Source: Bradyrhizobium diazoefficiens
GTDB taxonomy: Bacteria > Pseudomonadota > Alphaproteobacteria > Rhizobiales > Xanthobacteraceae
Direction of reading: 5' to 3'
Length of the DNA stretch: 64,000 bases
Assembly: GCF_018131015.1 (NCBI RefSeq)
Contig: NZ_JAFCJJ010000004.1
Coordinates: forward strand, 124,001-188,000
Shown: positions 27,241 through 37,497 of the stretch, piece by piece
Position numbering within the stretch: the stretch's first letter is position 1
Layout of the letters: each line of letters begins with the position of its first letter
The notes under the pieces: model-generated
What the model was told of the DNA's origin: nothing
The model's input: the letters and a program-made list of their open reading frames with translations, nothing else
Databases searched by the model: none
Made by a program: the position numbers and the translations under genes

Positions 27241-27310
27241 TCGAGCAGGAGCCATCAGCCCACGCCGGTCCTCGACCGCCGGGCGGTTGTCGGGGGACTC
27301 CATCCCCATC
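27241..27310 (-). ncRNA. Fluoride riboswitch (crcB motif)
   Basis: The minus strand reads GGGGATGGAGTCCCCC, then ACAACCGCCC, then GTGGGCTGATGGCTCC. These are the conserved blocks of the crcB/fluoride aptamer. GGAGTC pairs with GGCTCC (P1, one G-U), CGCCC with GGGC(T)G (P2), and GGGG with CCCC gives the pseudoknot. An extra CGGTC-GAG-GACCG stem is in the P2 loop. Fluoride binding is expected to allow read-through past the terminator at 27172-27192 into the MFS/crcB/crcB/DUF190 operon. Confidence 0.92.
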
Positions 27311-27557
27311 TGTGCGGTGAGCCTAGCATGGAAATCGTGCACGACACTAGAGGCCCTGGTCGTCCGGTCCGGCGCCATGGAGCTGCTCCAAACGAGCCTC
27401 GCGTGATTCGTGCGCGCGGCGGCACAAGCGTGGCGACACGGCGGCAGCCTTGCGCGGCGACGCAAATTCCTAACTCGAATGTGAAGTGCAAGCGATCTTC
27501 GCACTTTGCGGCAAGGCGATTGCGTGTCACCATCGCGTCATACGACGGGAGACTGCG

Positions 27558-28406
27558 ATGCGCTTGCTGTTCTCGATCGGGGCTGTGCTGGCAGCCGGCT
27601 TGTTTGCCGGAGGGGACGTCGCGGGACTGGCGGCCCCGGGACCCAGATTTGAACCGCAGCGGCTGGCAGTCGACAAGGACGCGCAGTCGGTCGATGTCGA
27701 GCTGATTCTCGCGGTCGACGTCTCCTATTCCATGGACATGGACGAGCTCGCGATCCAGCGCGAGGGCTATGCCCAGGCGATCCAGTCCAAGGAGTTCCTG
27801 CAGGCGCTGAAGGCCGGCCCGAACGGCAGGATCGCGGTGACCTATTTCGAATGGGCCGCCTCGACCGACCAGAAGATCATCATCCCCTGGCGACTCATCG
27901 ACGGGCCGGAGACTGCCGATGCGGTCGCCGGCGAGATCATGAAGACGCCGATCCGGCGTGCCTCGCGCACCTCGATCTCGGGCGCGATCGGATTCGCGAT
28001 GCCGCTGTTCGAGGAGAATCCCTATCACGGGCTGCGCCGCGTCATCGACATTTCGGGGGACGGTCCCAACAACAATGGCGGTCCCGTGACGGTTGCGCGC
28101 GACACGGCGCTGGAGAAGGGCATCGTCATCAACGGCCTGCCGATCATGGTCAAGGAGCCGTCCTATTCGACCATGGATATCGACAATCTCGACTATTATT
28201 ACGAGGACTGCGTGGTCGGCGGCCCCGGTTCCTTCGTGATCGCGATCAAGGACCGCGACAAGTTCAAGGAAGCGATCCGCACCAAGCTCCTGATGGAGGT
28301 GGCCGGCCGCACGCCGGAGCGCCCGGTGGTGCGCGTTGCCGACAAGGAGGCGCGCGTCAATTGCCTGATTGGTGAGAAGATCTGGCAGGATCGCTGGGGG
28401 CGCTGA
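27558..28406 (+). CDS. DUF1194 von Willebrand factor A-like exported protein
   Basis: A 282-residue protein with a signal peptide (LLFSIGAVLAAGLFAGG) and a VWA-type domain. The MIDAS-like motif is ILAVDVSYSMDMDEL (DxSxS), with a later Thr in RASRTSISGAIGFA and Asp in RVIDISGDGPNN. DUF1194 proteins have no proven function; metal-dependent ligand binding in the periplasm is plausible. The ATG at 27558 places the signal first. Confidence 0.85.
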   Translation: MRLLFSIGAVLAAGLFAGGDVAGLAAPGPRFEPQRLAVDKDAQSVDVELILAVDVSYSMDMDELAIQREGYAQAIQSKEFLQALKAGPNGRIAVTYFEWAASTDQKIIIPWRLIDGPETADAVAGEIMKTPIRRASRTSISGAIGFAMPLFEENPYHGLRRVIDISGDGPNNNGGPVTVARDTALEKGIVINGLPIMVKEPSYSTMDIDNLDYYYEDCVVGGPGSFVIAIKDRDKFKEAIRTKLLMEVAGRTPERPVVRVADKEARVNCLIGEKIWQDRWGR

Positions 28407-28410
28407 GGGC

Positions 28411-29244
28411 CTACGCTGCTCGCGTCAGCGCTTTCAGCTCCTGCTCGATCTGTCGCATCAATGCGCAGGCGCGCGCCAGGTTGCCTTGACCTATCCGCCG
28501 CCAGACCTCAGTCGGCCTCCCGGCAAGATCGGGGATCGTGAGGGGCAAGCCGGCGGCCTCCTCAAGCGCACCCTTTTCGTTGATGAGGTAGCGCTCGTTC
28601 AGCGCAAACAGGACTTGCGCGACGCACGCCAGCGACCTGTAGAGGCATCCCGCGACATGGGTCGGCTCGCTGCGCGCTGCCGCAAGCTCCGCATTCTCGA
28701 TGCCGAACAGGATTTCCCACTGGAAGCGCTGGATCAAGGCGTCGCGCAGCGGCCGCGGATAGGGCAGGGCAATCGACTTCAGCCGCGCGATCACGTGCGT
28801 GGGGTCATGCAGTGCCTCGGCATAAGCGACCTCGCCCATCCAGATCGCCGAGCAGAAGCCGTGCGGATGGCCCGCCTGGTAGTCCATGCTGATGGCGCCG
28901 GCACGGCATGATTGCATCACCGCTTCGATCGCATCGGCGTTGCGGTAGAGCAGGTCGACCTTGTGTCCGGTGACCGTGAGCCACGCCCCGCCGACGATCC
29001 AGGGTCCCCATTCGCCGATCGCCGTCACGGCCGCAGCGTCGGGTTCGTCGGTGATCTCCCTCGCGGCCGTCAGCAGAAGCTGCGTATCCAGCGGCTCTGC
29101 GGCCCGGAAATACAGCCCGATGTCGAAGTCGGAAGTGGCATGCGCGCGGCCGCGCGCACGCGAGCCGCCGAGCACGATGGCCGCAACGCCCGGCACCCCG
29201 GCAAGCGCGGCCGTCAGGCGCGTCAGAAACGGATCGTGCGACAT
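28411..29244 (-). CDS. Nucleotidyltransferase-domain protein
   Basis: A 277-residue protein with the minimal nucleotidyltransferase motif IVLGGSRARGRAHATSDFDIGLYF (GS...DxD) near residue 25. A helical C-terminal region follows. It resembles the aminoglycoside-nucleotidyltransferase-like/KNTase fold, but the substrate is unknown. ATG 29244 is preferred over an upstream TTG. It starts 14 bp after the carboxymuconolactone-decarboxylase-like gene, likely one transcript. Confidence 0.8.
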   Translation of the reverse strand: MSHDPFLTRLTAALAGVPGVAAIVLGGSRARGRAHATSDFDIGLYFRAAEPLDTQLLLTAAREITDEPDAAAVTAIGEWGPWIVGGAWLTVTGHKVDLLYRNADAIEAVMQSCRAGAISMDYQAGHPHGFCSAIWMGEVAYAEALHDPTHVIARLKSIALPYPRPLRDALIQRFQWEILFGIENAELAAARSEPTHVAGCLYRSLACVAQVLFALNERYLINEKGALEEAAGLPLTIPDLAGRPTEVWRRIGQGNLARACALMRQIEQELKALTRAA

Positions 29245-29258
29245 GGGTGGCGGCAACG

Positions 29259-29906
29259 CTATTTGGCGGCAAGGGGCGGCAATGGCGGAACGCTGTCGTT
29301 CGGTGCTTCCGCCTGCATCGTGATGAGCGTGATCGAGACCAGGTCGTAATAGCCGATCAGGCCGATGATATCCATGATGCCGCGCTCGCCGAATTTCTGC
29401 TGTGCCGCCCGGTAGACCTCATCGGACACCTTCTTGTCGCGATAGAGCGCCATCGCGAGGTCGTAGAGCGCGGCTTCGTCGTCCTTCATCGCCTGGGGCC
29501 GCACGCCGTTGGCGATGTCCTTTGCAACCTGCGGATCGAGCCCGGCCTTCATCGCCAGCGGATAATGCGCGAACCATTCATATTGCGCCGTCCACTGTCG
29601 CGCGGTGATCAGGATGGCGAACTCGCTCAGGCGCGCCGGTAGCGACGAATTCCAGCGCAGATAGTCCGACATCGCCGACAGTCTTGGCGCGAGCTCGGGA
29701 TTGCGGATATAGGCGCGGTAGGGCGGATTGGTGAATTTCGCGTTGCGCGGCGGCACGGCGATCGCATCGGCCCATTCCTTCTGCGCCGGCGTGAGCTCGT
29801 CCGGCTTCAGCGGCGTGAAGCGCGTCGGCTCGGCGGCGCGGCCGGCTCCCGAACTCGCAACAGCGAACAGCACGACAAGCGCGAGGCCAAGATTTCTCAC
29901 CGTCAT
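29259..29906 (-). CDS. Exported carboxymuconolactone decarboxylase-family protein
   Basis: A 215-residue protein with a signal peptide (LGLALVVLFAVASSGAGRA) and one CMD-like domain (LPARLSEFAILITARQWTAQYEWFAH). The CxxC of AhpD-type members is absent; the matching region is TAQYEW, so peroxidase activity is unlikely. GGGAGG precedes the ATG. Confidence 0.8.
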   Translation of the reverse strand: MTVRNLGLALVVLFAVASSGAGRAAEPTRFTPLKPDELTPAQKEWADAIAVPPRNAKFTNPPYRAYIRNPELAPRLSAMSDYLRWNSSLPARLSEFAILITARQWTAQYEWFAHYPLAMKAGLDPQVAKDIANGVRPQAMKDDEAALYDLAMALYRDKKVSDEVYRAAQQKFGERGIMDIIGLIGYYDLVSITLITMQAEAPNDSVPPLPPLAAK

Positions 29907-30033
29907 CCTCCCATGCCGGCGGACTCGCGCCGCCTGGTTCGATGCCAGCTTACGTTGCGGCGCGGCCCGTGCAAGGCCTCGGCGCGCATGCTAGGCTACG
30001 CCCTGGAGATCGCTTGTCGAAAGGGAGGAACCA

Positions 30034-30417
30034 ATGACCGACGAGCACCCCATGATGGCCGGCGCCGCCACGGTCTTCGTCGTCTCCGACATCGTGGCGG
30101 GCCTCGCCTACTACCGCGACGTCTTCGGCTTCGAGGCCATCTACGAATACGGCTCGCCCCTGTCCTACGACTGTCTCTGCCGCGACGAGGTGGCGCTGCA
30201 TCTGCTCGCGGCAGCCGGTACGAAGCGATTGCCCGGACAGGGCGGCCTCTGCATCTTCGTCCGGGACGTGGACCAGATCTACGCCGAACTGTCCAGTCGC
30301 GGCGCCAGGATCATCGACCCGCCGGAGGATCGCGACTACGGCATGCGCGATTTCGATGTCGTCGACCCCGACGGCAATCAGGTCACGTTCGGGATGGGCA
30401 TTGGCGACGCGAACTGA
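30034..30417 (+). CDS. VOC (glyoxalase/bleomycin resistance) family protein
   Basis: A 127-residue single VOC module pair with VVSDIVAGLAYYRDVFGF at the start and RDFDVVDPDGNQVTFG at the end. His/Glu residues (ALHLLAA, YGMRDFD) could bind a metal. The substrate is unknown. A GGGAGGAACC ribosome site precedes the ATG. Confidence 0.85.
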   Translation: MTDEHPMMAGAATVFVVSDIVAGLAYYRDVFGFEAIYEYGSPLSYDCLCRDEVALHLLAAAGTKRLPGQGGLCIFVRDVDQIYAELSSRGARIIDPPEDRDYGMRDFDVVDPDGNQVTFGMGIGDAN

Positions 30418-30463
30418 CAGTGTCAGCCGCGCCGCCAAGGAGCCGCCAGGAAGCCGCCAAGGA

Positions 30464-31522
30464 TCAGATCCGCGCCTCCAGGATCAGATTGAACGGCGTT
30501 TCGGTGGCGCGGCGGAAGCGCGACAGGCCGCCCTCGCTCGCGACCTTGCGCAGCCTTGCTTCACCGGCCTGCGCGCCGAGCGCGAGACCCACCTCCTGGT
30601 CGAGCGAGGCCGGTGTGCAGATCATCGTCGAGGCCGCGTAGTAGATGCGTCCGACCGGGTTGAGATTGTGTTCCAGACGGTCATTGGCAAACGGCTCGAC
30701 CAGCATGCAGGTGCCGTCAGGGGCCATGGCTTCCCGCACGTGACGGATGGCGCCGACGGGATCGCCCATGTCGTGCAGGCAATCGAAGAAGCAGACGAGA
30801 TCGTATCCCTCGGCCGGATAGGTCTTGGCGGAATGAACCGCGAAGGAGACGCGATCGCCCAGCTTCGCTTCGGCGGCTGACCGGTGCGCCGCCTCGACCG
30901 AGCCCTCGTGATAGTCGAAGCCGTAGAAGCGCGAGTTCGGGAAGGCCTCGGCCATCAGCCGCGTCGAGACCCCGTGGCCGCAGCCGACGTCGGCGACCTT
31001 GGCGCCGCGCTTCAGCTTGTCCACGACGCCGTCGAGCGCGGGCAGCCACTCCTGCACCAGGTGATGCATGTAGCCGGTGCGGAAGAAGCGGGCCGTGCCG
31101 CAGAACAGGCACTCGCTGCGGCGATTCCAGCCGACACCCTTGCCGCTCCTGAAGGCCTCCGTGACCTTCGGCTCGTCGAGAAACGCCGATTGAATGACGT
31201 TGCCCACTGCACCGAGGAAGACGGGACTGTCCTCGTCGGCGAGCGCCATCGCCTGCTCCGGCAGCATCGAGAATTTTTCCGACGCCGGATCATATTCGAT
31301 GTAGCCTGACGCCGCCTGGCTCGCCAGCCATTCGCGGACATAGCGCTCCGCCGTTCCGGTGGCGCTGGCGAGCTCGGACGAGTTCATCGGTCCCTTGGCG
31401 GCCAGGGCGCGGTAAAGTCCAAGCTTGTCGCCGAGCAGGACCAGCGATGTATTCATCGCCGCGCCAACCTCGGTCACCATCTTGCCCATGAAGGCATTCA
31501 ACCTGTCGGGATTAATCTCCAT
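30464..31522 (-). CDS. Class I SAM-dependent methyltransferase with N-terminal winged helix
   Basis: A 352-residue protein. Residues 20-90 form a winged-helix dimerisation-like domain (GPMNSSELASATGTAERYVREWLASQAASGYI without any DNA-binding claim). The SAM-binding loop VADVGCGHGVSTRL is at 176-189. The layout resembles Rv2258c-like methyltransferases. The substrate is unknown. GGGAGG precedes the ATG. Confidence 0.85.
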   Translation of the reverse strand: MEINPDRLNAFMGKMVTEVGAAMNTSLVLLGDKLGLYRALAAKGPMNSSELASATGTAERYVREWLASQAASGYIEYDPASEKFSMLPEQAMALADEDSPVFLGAVGNVIQSAFLDEPKVTEAFRSGKGVGWNRRSECLFCGTARFFRTGYMHHLVQEWLPALDGVVDKLKRGAKVADVGCGHGVSTRLMAEAFPNSRFYGFDYHEGSVEAAHRSAAEAKLGDRVSFAVHSAKTYPAEGYDLVCFFDCLHDMGDPVGAIRHVREAMAPDGTCMLVEPFANDRLEHNLNPVGRIYYAASTMICTPASLDQEVGLALGAQAGEARLRKVASEGGLSRFRRATETPFNLILEARI

Positions 31523-31757
31523 AAATCGCCTCCCTGCGAATGTCGGACATTTTCAAATCTGCGCGATTGCGCGTGGCCGGACCGCGTCAGGCCCCAGCCT
31601 GAGCGTCCTGCCTGTGGGTCAATGCGGCGCAGGGGAGGTTCAAGCCTCGCAAGAAGCTGTGATCCCGGCGCGCGATCACGTGATCGCCGAACGCTGCTTC
31701 GCTGGCCTTCCCAACCTCCGGCGCGTATAATGTGGACGGTTTCTAACGGTCGCCCGG

Positions 31758-32324
31758 ATGTTCGCAGCTTCTTGCCGTCTCGCCACTCTCTTCGCGCTGC
31801 TGTGCCTCGGCGGCGCGCCGGCTCACGCGCAGCAAGTCGCGCCGCTGAGATATTTCGTGCCGGGTGGGCCCTTCGGCTTCGGCAATGGCGATGGCCAGAG
31901 CTCGGGTGCTTACGGCAACTTCCAGGGCTCCGGTGCCGGCTTCTTCGTCGGGAGCCAGCGCGGCAATTTTGACTGGAGCGGCCTCAGCCAGACCGGACTG
32001 GTCAGCAATTTCAGCGCGCTCTCGTATGACAGCTCGAAATTCGGCTACACCACCAAGACCGCGGGCGGTTTGCCCGTGACGTTCTTTGCCGGTTTCGACA
32101 CGTTGAAATACGGCAATGGCATTGGCAGCTCGCTTGCTCCGCTCACGTCAGGCGCAACGCCCGGTTACGGTGGGTTCGCGGGCGTCGAGTTCAAGCCGAC
32201 CTCCAACCTCAGCCTTACTTTCGGCGCCGGGTTCAGCCAGCAGGACTCCGGCCGCATGGACAGCGACATCAGGTCGAACATGCTGCCCGGTGAATCGCCG
32301 GCATTGAGTGGGCTGCGCCGCTAG
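31758..32324 (+). CDS. Exported hypothetical protein, outer-membrane-like
   Basis: A 188-residue protein with a signal peptide ([18 protein letters not shown]). The remainder is rich in Gly, Phe and Ser with alternating aromatic strands ([41 protein letters not shown]), as in small beta-barrels. No family is named with confidence. Its TAG stop and the TAG stop of the opposing gene share the palindrome CTAG. Confidence 0.6.
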   Translation: MFAASCRLATLFALLCLGGAPAHAQQVAPLRYFVPGGPFGFGNGDGQSSGAYGNFQGSGAGFFVGSQRGNFDWSGLSQTGLVSNFSALSYDSSKFGYTTKTAGGLPVTFFAGFDTLKYGNGIGSSLAPLTSGATPGYGGFAGVEFKPTSNLSLTFGAGFSQQDSGRMDSDIRSNMLPGESPALSGLRR

Positions 32325-33568
32325 CGCGTGAACTTCGCCACCAGCTCCACATGCGGCGTGTGCCGGAACTGATCGACCGGCACCACTGTCTCGATCCTGT
32401 AGCCACCATCGATCAACAACCGCGCATCGCGGGCAAACGTCGCGGCGTTGCAGGACACCGCGACCACGACGGGCACCTTGCTCGCGGCGAGCTTCAGCGC
32501 TTGCGCCTGGGCGCCCTGGCGCGGCGGGTCGAACACCACCGCGTCGAAGTCGCGCAGCTCCGGCGCGACAAGCGGGCGGCGGAACAGGTCGCGCGGCTCG
32601 GCCTTGATCGGCTTCAGCCCCGGCGTGCGCGCGGCCTTGGCGAGCGCTGCGACCGCGCCGGCGTCGCTGTCATAGGCGGTGATGCGCGCCTTCTCCGCAA
32701 GCCGGAGCGCAAACGGCCCGACGCCGCAGAAAAGATCGAGAACCTCCTTCGCCTTGCCGATGCGCTCGGCGACGAGAGCGGCCAGCGTCTCCTCGCCCGC
32801 AACGGTTGCCTGCAGGAACGAGCCCGGCGGCAGCATTACATCAGTGCGGCCCATCCGCACCGTCGGCGCAAGGCGTTGCAGCACCAGCTCGCCGTGCCGG
32901 GTCAGCCGCGCCAGGCGGTGCTGCTCGGCGACGCGCGACAGCGCCGTGACGACCGGCGTCGGCGGCGGGCCGGAGCCGCGGATGTCGACATCGAGGCCGT
33001 TGAGGGATGCGGTGACCTGGATGTCGAGCGGCTTCGTCACCGGCATTTTGGACGTCAGCGGCTCGGCAAGGGCCCAGGCGGCATCAAGCGCGCCCTCGAG
33101 CGCGGGATCGAGGATCGGGCAGCGATCGATCGGAATCACGTCGTGGGAGTTCGCCGCGGCAAAGCCCACCTTGAGGATGTCGTGCGTTCCGAACCGGCCG
33201 TGCAGGGTGATGCGCCTGCGCCCCGCGCCATGGGCGTCGACCAGAGGAGCGACCTCGCAGTCGATGCCGGCCTGCGCCAGCGTCTCGACCACGATGCCGC
33301 GCTTCCAGGCGTGATACGGCTCGGCCGCCCAGTGCTGGATCGCGCAGCCGCCGCAGACGCCGAAATGCGGACAGAACGGCTCGATGCGCTCGGGGCTGGC
33401 GATGTCGACGGCGAGCAGCTTGCGGCGGTCGGGATGGTTGCCCGCGACATGGTCGACCTCGACGGTCTCGCCGCCAAGCGCGTAGGGCACGTAGACCGCT
33501 TCGCCCGTGTGAAGCGAGACGCCGTCGCCGCGGTGGCCGACATGATCGATCCTGATCCGCTCAACCAC
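32321..33568 (-). CDS. Class I SAM-dependent RNA methyltransferase (RumA/RlmD-like uracil-5 methyltransferase)
   Basis: A 415-residue TrmA/RumA family enzyme. After an N-terminal TRAM-like domain comes the iron-sulfur cluster motif [13 protein letters not shown] with a later Cys (DRCPIL). The methyltransferase core has [11 protein letters not shown], and the catalytic-loop region is [11 protein letters not shown] after DPPRQGA. The GTG start overlaps the stop of tlyA by 8 bp, suggesting translational coupling. An ATG at 33595 is an alternative. Confidence 0.9.
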   Translation of the reverse strand: MVERIRIDHVGHRGDGVSLHTGEAVYVPYALGGETVEVDHVAGNHPDRRKLLAVDIASPERIEPFCPHFGVCGGCAIQHWAAEPYHAWKRGIVVETLAQAGIDCEVAPLVDAHGAGRRRITLHGRFGTHDILKVGFAAANSHDVIPIDRCPILDPALEGALDAAWALAEPLTSKMPVTKPLDIQVTASLNGLDVDIRGSGPPPTPVVTALSRVAEQHRLARLTRHGELVLQRLAPTVRMGRTDVMLPPGSFLQATVAGEETLAALVAERIGKAKEVLDLFCGVGPFALRLAEKARITAYDSDAGAVAALAKAARTPGLKPIKAEPRDLFRRPLVAPELRDFDAVVFDPPRQGAQAQALKLAASKVPVVVAVSCNAATFARDARLLIDGGYRIETVVPVDQFRHTPHVELVAKFTR

Positions 33569-34292
33569 GGCGCGCGCCCAGGAAGAATTCGACATTGCCG
33601 TCGCCGCCGGTGATCGGCGAGGGGAACACCTCGATGTCGGTACAGCCGAGCGAGGCGGCAAAGGCCGCGATGTCGTCGCAGATCTCCTGATGCACGGCGG
33701 TGTCGCGGACGATGCCCTTCTTGTTGTGCTTCCGCTCGGCCTCGAATTGCGGCTTGATCAGCGCGAGCAGGCTCATCGGTGCGGCTGCCAGCGACAGCGC
33801 GACCGGCAGCACCGTCTTGAGCGAGATGAAGCTGACGTCGATGACGACGATGTCGGGCCGCGCCGGCAGCCGCTTGCCGTCGTAATTGCGGATGTCGGTC
33901 TCCTCCATCGACATGATCTTGGGATGGCCGCGCAGTGAGGGGTGCAACTGGCTGGTGCCGACGTCGATGGCGAACACCAGGCTCGCGCCGTTCGCCAGCA
34001 GCACCTCGGTGAAACCGCCGGTGGAGGCGCCGACGTCGAGGCAGACCCGGTCCTCGATCTCGATCGGGTAACGCTCGAGCGCGCCGGCGAGCTTGACGCC
34101 GCCGCGGGAGACATAGGGGTGCGCCGGCTCGGCCTGGATCACCGCGTCTTCCGCGATGGTCTCGGACGGCTTGGCCACGGGCCTGTCGTCGGCGGTGACG
34201 AGGCCGGCCTCGATCGCCGCGCGCGCCCGCGCCCGGCTCTCGAACAAGCCGCGTTCGACCAGCAATACATCCGCGCGCTTGCGGGGGGACAT
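33561..34292 (-). CDS. tlyA: TlyA family rRNA (cytidine-2'-O)-methyltransferase / hemolysin-like
   Basis: A 243-residue protein: S4 RNA-binding domain ([27 protein letters not shown]) then an FtsJ-like methyltransferase domain with [15 protein letters not shown] (SAM site) and KPQFEA. In mycobacteria TlyA methylates 16S and 23S rRNA; the same role is inferred here. ATG 34292 is preferred over a TTG four codons upstream. It overlaps the following RNA methyltransferase gene. Confidence 0.9.
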   Translation of the reverse strand: MSPRKRADVLLVERGLFESRARARAAIEAGLVTADDRPVAKPSETIAEDAVIQAEPAHPYVSRGGVKLAGALERYPIEIEDRVCLDVGASTGGFTEVLLANGASLVFAIDVGTSQLHPSLRGHPKIMSMEETDIRNYDGKRLPARPDIVVIDVSFISLKTVLPVALSLAAAPMSLLALIKPQFEAERKHNKKGIVRDTAVHQEICDDIAAFAASLGCTDIEVFPSPITGGDGNVEFFLGARRG

Positions 34293-34307
34293 CGGCTCTC
34301 TCAACGT

Positions 34308-34862
34308 TTATGTAGCGATCGATCGCGCGGCCGCCATCCGGACGCAAGTCTCGAACGCGGCAAGATCATGCCAGACATCGTCGGGGCGTGCGGCCGGCGT
34401 CACCAGCGGGCAGCCATGCAGTTCCAGCGCGTGGATCATCATGAGGTTGTCGACGAGGCCGAAGTCCTCGACGGTGAGCCCCTCGGGATCGACCAGCCGA
34501 CCGTGCTCGGTTCTGACGTTGACGAGGTGGCCGAGGCGGTCGGCATAGGTGCGGCCGTCGTTGGAATAGGCCAGGCAGAACTTTCGGCGCCCGGCCATGT
34601 AGCCGAGCTCGTAGACGGTGCCGGGATCGGCGCCGGCCCCGCGAAACGGCGTGAGATTGGCGATGATCGCGTCGGCCTGATCCATCATCGCCTCGTTGCC
34701 GCAGAAGATCTGCCGCGAGGCGTCGGGTGCGGCGAGGTCGATGGCGTTGTCGAGGGGATAAAGACCGGTGAGCCCGAAGCGAGCGCAGATCGCGGCCTTG
34801 CGCCGGCCGATCTCGACGGCATCCGGCAGGAACACATCGGGGCCTGCCAGATAGATTTTCAT
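34308..34862 (-). CDS. Nucleoside 2-deoxyribosyltransferase
   Basis: A 184-residue protein beginning MKIYLAGPDVFLPDA, with ADAIIANLTPFRGAGADPGTVYELGYM containing the catalytic Glu. This is the NDT fold that swaps bases between deoxyribonucleosides or cleaves N-glycosidic bonds. It is followed 15 bp later by tlyA. The region upstream (34,863-35,077) is mostly a long repeat. Confidence 0.9.
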   Translation of the reverse strand: MKIYLAGPDVFLPDAVEIGRRKAAICARFGLTGLYPLDNAIDLAAPDASRQIFCGNEAMMDQADAIIANLTPFRGAGADPGTVYELGYMAGRRKFCLAYSNDGRTYADRLGHLVNVRTEHGRLVDPEGLTVEDFGLVDNLMMIHALELHGCPLVTPAARPDDVWHDLAAFETCVRMAAARSIAT

Positions 34863-34912
34863 GGGAGCACCGATTGGCGAGGCGGAAGTTGCCGCGTCAC
34901 CGGCGGTGCAAA

Positions 34913-35058
34913 ACCTCTCCCAAGGGGAGAGGTCGCGCCGAAGGCGCGGGTGAGGGGTTATGCTCTCTCGTTGGGCCTGAACCCCTCACCCGGATCGCAC
35001 TAGACGATGCTTCGCATCGCTAGGCGCGATCCGACCTCTCCCTATGGGAGAGGTGGAG
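34913..35058. repeat. Long imperfect inverted repeat (family D)
   Basis: CCTCTCCC...GGGAGAGG at both ends (ACCTCTCCCAAGGGGAGAGGT left, ACCTCTCCCTATGGGAGAGGT right), with inner TGAGGGGTT/AACCCCTCA arms and GCGCC and GATCG hairpins. It is a large mosaic palindrome typical of rhizobial intergenic regions. Confidence 0.85.
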
Positions 35059-35077
35059 TTCAGTGCCTGCACGATAG

Positions 35078-37006
35078 TCAGGCGAGCTTGACCGTCTCGG
35101 CCTTCACGTCCTTGCCGAGCGCCTCGAACACCTTGGCCACGATGCCCTTGGCGTCGAGCCCGGCGCGGGCGTACATCGCCGCCGGCGTGTCGTGGTCCTG
35201 GAACACGTCGGGCAGCACCATCGAGCGGAAGCGAACCATGCCGCTGTCGAGCACGCCCTGATCGGTCAGGAACTGGGCAACATGCGAGCCGAAACCGCCG
35301 ACCGAGCCTTCCTCGATCGTGATCAGGATGTCGTGGTCGCGGGCGAGCTTGAGCACCAGCTCGGTGTCGAGCGGCTTCATGAAGCGCGCATCGGCGATCG
35401 AGGTGGACAGGCCGTGGGCCGCGAGCTCGTCGGCCGCCTTCTCGCATTCGGCGAGGCGCGTGCCGAAGGAGAGCAGGGCGATCTTGTTACCCTGGCGGAC
35501 CATGCGGCCCTTGCCGATCTCGAGGGGAACGCCGACATCGGGCATCTCGACGCCGCGGCCTTCGCCGCGCGGATAGCGTAGCGCGCTCGGGCGGTCGTTG
35601 ATCGCGACCTGGGTCGCCACCATGTGCACGAGCTCGGCTTCGTCGCTCGCCGCCATGATCACCATGTTGGGCAGGCAGCCGAGATAGGCGTTGTCGAACG
35701 AGCCGGCATGGGTGGCGCCGTCGGCGCCGACGAGGCCGGCGCGGTCGATGGCGAAGCGCACCGGCAGGTTCTGGATCGCGACGTCATGCACGATCTGATC
35801 GTAGCCGCGCTGCAGGAAGGTCGAGTAGATCGCGCAGAAGGGCTTGTAGCCCTCGGTCGCAAGACCGGCCGCGAACGTCACGGCATGCTGTTCGGCGATG
35901 CCGACGTCGAAGGTGCGGTCCGGAAAAGCCTTGTTGAAGATGTCGACGCCGGTGCCCGACGGCATCGCGGCGGTGATGGCGACGATCTTGTCGTCCCGCT
36001 GCGCTTCCTTGACGAGGCTCTGGCCGAACACGTTCTGGTAGGCCGGCGCGTTCGGCTTGGCCTTGGCCTGGGTGCCGGTGGCGACGTCGAACTTGACCAC
36101 CGCGTGGTACTTGTCGGCGGAGGCTTCCGCCGGGCCGTAGCCCTTGCCCTTCTGGGTCACGACGTGGACCAGGATCGGGCCGGTCTCCATGTCGCGGACG
36201 TTCTTCAGGACGGGCAGGAGGTGATCGAGATTGTGGCCGTCGATCGGGCCGACATAATAGAAGCCGAGTTCCTCGAACAGCGTGCCGCCGTCCATCATGA
36301 AGCCGCGGGAGTATTCCTCGACGCGGTTGGCGCGGTTGGCGATGATCTTGGGCAGGCGCTTGTTGATCTGCTTGGCCGCCTCGCGCAGCGTGCGGTAGGT
36401 CTTGCCGGAATAGAGCCGCGACAGATAGGCGCTCATGGCGCCGACCGGCGGCGCAATCGACATGTCGTTGTCGTTGAGGATGACGATGAGGCGCGAATTC
36501 ATCGCACCCGCGTTGTTCATGGCTTCATAGGCCATGCCCGCCGACATCGCGCCGTCGCCGATCACGGCGATGACGTTGTTCTTGCCGCCGGAGAGGTCGC
36601 GCGCGACCGCCATGCCGAGACCGGCCGAGATCGAGGTCGAGGAATGCGCGGCGCCGAACGGATCGTAGTCGCTCTCGCTGCGCTTGGTGAAGCCGGAGAG
36701 ACCGCCGCCGGTGCGCAGGGTGCGGATACGGTCGCGCCGGCCGGTGAGGATCTTGTGCGGATAGGCCTGGTGGCCGACGTCCCAGATCAGCCGGTCGCGC
36801 GGCGTGTCGAAGACATAATGGATCGCGGTGGTGAGCTCGACCACGCCGAGACCCGCGCCGAAGTGACCACCGGTCACGGAGACGGCATCGATGGTCTCCT
36901 GCCGCAGCTCGTCCGCGACCTGGCGGACCTGCTCGATCTTGAGCTTGCGAAGGTCTTCCGGCGTCCGGATTGTGTCGAGAAGCGGCGTTTTACTGTATGC
37001 GTTCAC
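35078..37006 (-). CDS. dxs: 1-deoxy-D-xylulose-5-phosphate synthase
   Basis: A 642-residue thiamine-diphosphate enzyme that joins pyruvate and glyceraldehyde 3-phosphate in the first step of the MEP isoprenoid pathway. The ThDP/Mg motif is [16 protein letters not shown], the catalytic Glu is in [16 protein letters not shown], and [18 protein letters not shown] is the transketolase central block. The GTG at 37006 ([11 protein letters not shown]) with GGAAATCGCC upstream is preferred over a TTG at 37018. It has an unusually long leader region. Confidence 0.96.
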   Translation of the reverse strand: MNAYSKTPLLDTIRTPEDLRKLKIEQVRQVADELRQETIDAVSVTGGHFGAGLGVVELTTAIHYVFDTPRDRLIWDVGHQAYPHKILTGRRDRIRTLRTGGGLSGFTKRSESDYDPFGAAHSSTSISAGLGMAVARDLSGGKNNVIAVIGDGAMSAGMAYEAMNNAGAMNSRLIVILNDNDMSIAPPVGAMSAYLSRLYSGKTYRTLREAAKQINKRLPKIIANRANRVEEYSRGFMMDGGTLFEELGFYYVGPIDGHNLDHLLPVLKNVRDMETGPILVHVVTQKGKGYGPAEASADKYHAVVKFDVATGTQAKAKPNAPAYQNVFGQSLVKEAQRDDKIVAITAAMPSGTGVDIFNKAFPDRTFDVGIAEQHAVTFAAGLATEGYKPFCAIYSTFLQRGYDQIVHDVAIQNLPVRFAIDRAGLVGADGATHAGSFDNAYLGCLPNMVIMAASDEAELVHMVATQVAINDRPSALRYPRGEGRGVEMPDVGVPLEIGKGRMVRQGNKIALLSFGTRLAECEKAADELAAHGLSTSIADARFMKPLDTELVLKLARDHDILITIEEGSVGGFGSHVAQFLTDQGVLDSGMVRFRSMVLPDVFQDHDTPAAMYARAGLDAKGIVAKVFEALGKDVKAETVKLA

Positions 37007-37497
37007 GGCGATTTCCAATTTGTCGGCCCCGGAAGGTCATTCCGGCGCGAGATGGGTTTGCACAATATCGGCGCAGCTCGTCCCCTTAAACTGCCGGAGC
37101 CACCTGCGCGGGGCACAAAGCCCCGTCTTCAAGCTTTGGTGAGCCCAAGTGCTCTCCGGTTCAGTTCGTGACCCCTGTCACGTAAGATCGGCTTCGTCCG
37201 TCCCAGCCAATTTCATTAGCAATTTGAAGCCTTTGCCGCCAGCGATCAGTGCTCACGCAAGGCTTGCAAAAAGCCACACTCCGCGCAGCTTTACACCAAA
37301 GCTTGGGCCAAAGCCAACCCGCCAGGCCATTTCGGGATATGCAGGTGCAACTGGCGGGCCAGTTTGGTTAACCCGCCAAAGCCATGAACGGCTTCACGCC
37401 TGACCGGTTCCTGGGCAGGATATTTCGGCCCGAGGCGGACGTATCTGCCTGACAGCCGCATTTGCGCCGGTTCCCCTGCAGGAACTGGCTTGAAGGA
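37007..37497. other. Long non-coding region upstream of dxs
   Basis: 491 bp without a convincing ORF and less GC-rich than its flanks. It holds CGTGAC-CCCT-GTCACG (37167-37182), a compact dyad that could be an operator. It also holds a 7-bp inverted repeat TGGCGGG/CCCGCCA (37352-37378) that could be a terminator-like stem. No known riboswitch was recognised. Confidence 0.5.

Noticed and set aside
35005..35019. CGATGCTTCGCATCG resembling the palindromic MarR-like operator
   Set aside because: It lies inside the family D repeat, has a different centre (no CATG) and no regulatory context.
35624..37171. 515-codon open frame on the plus strand opposite dxs
   Set aside because: Antisense shadow of a clearly conserved enzyme.
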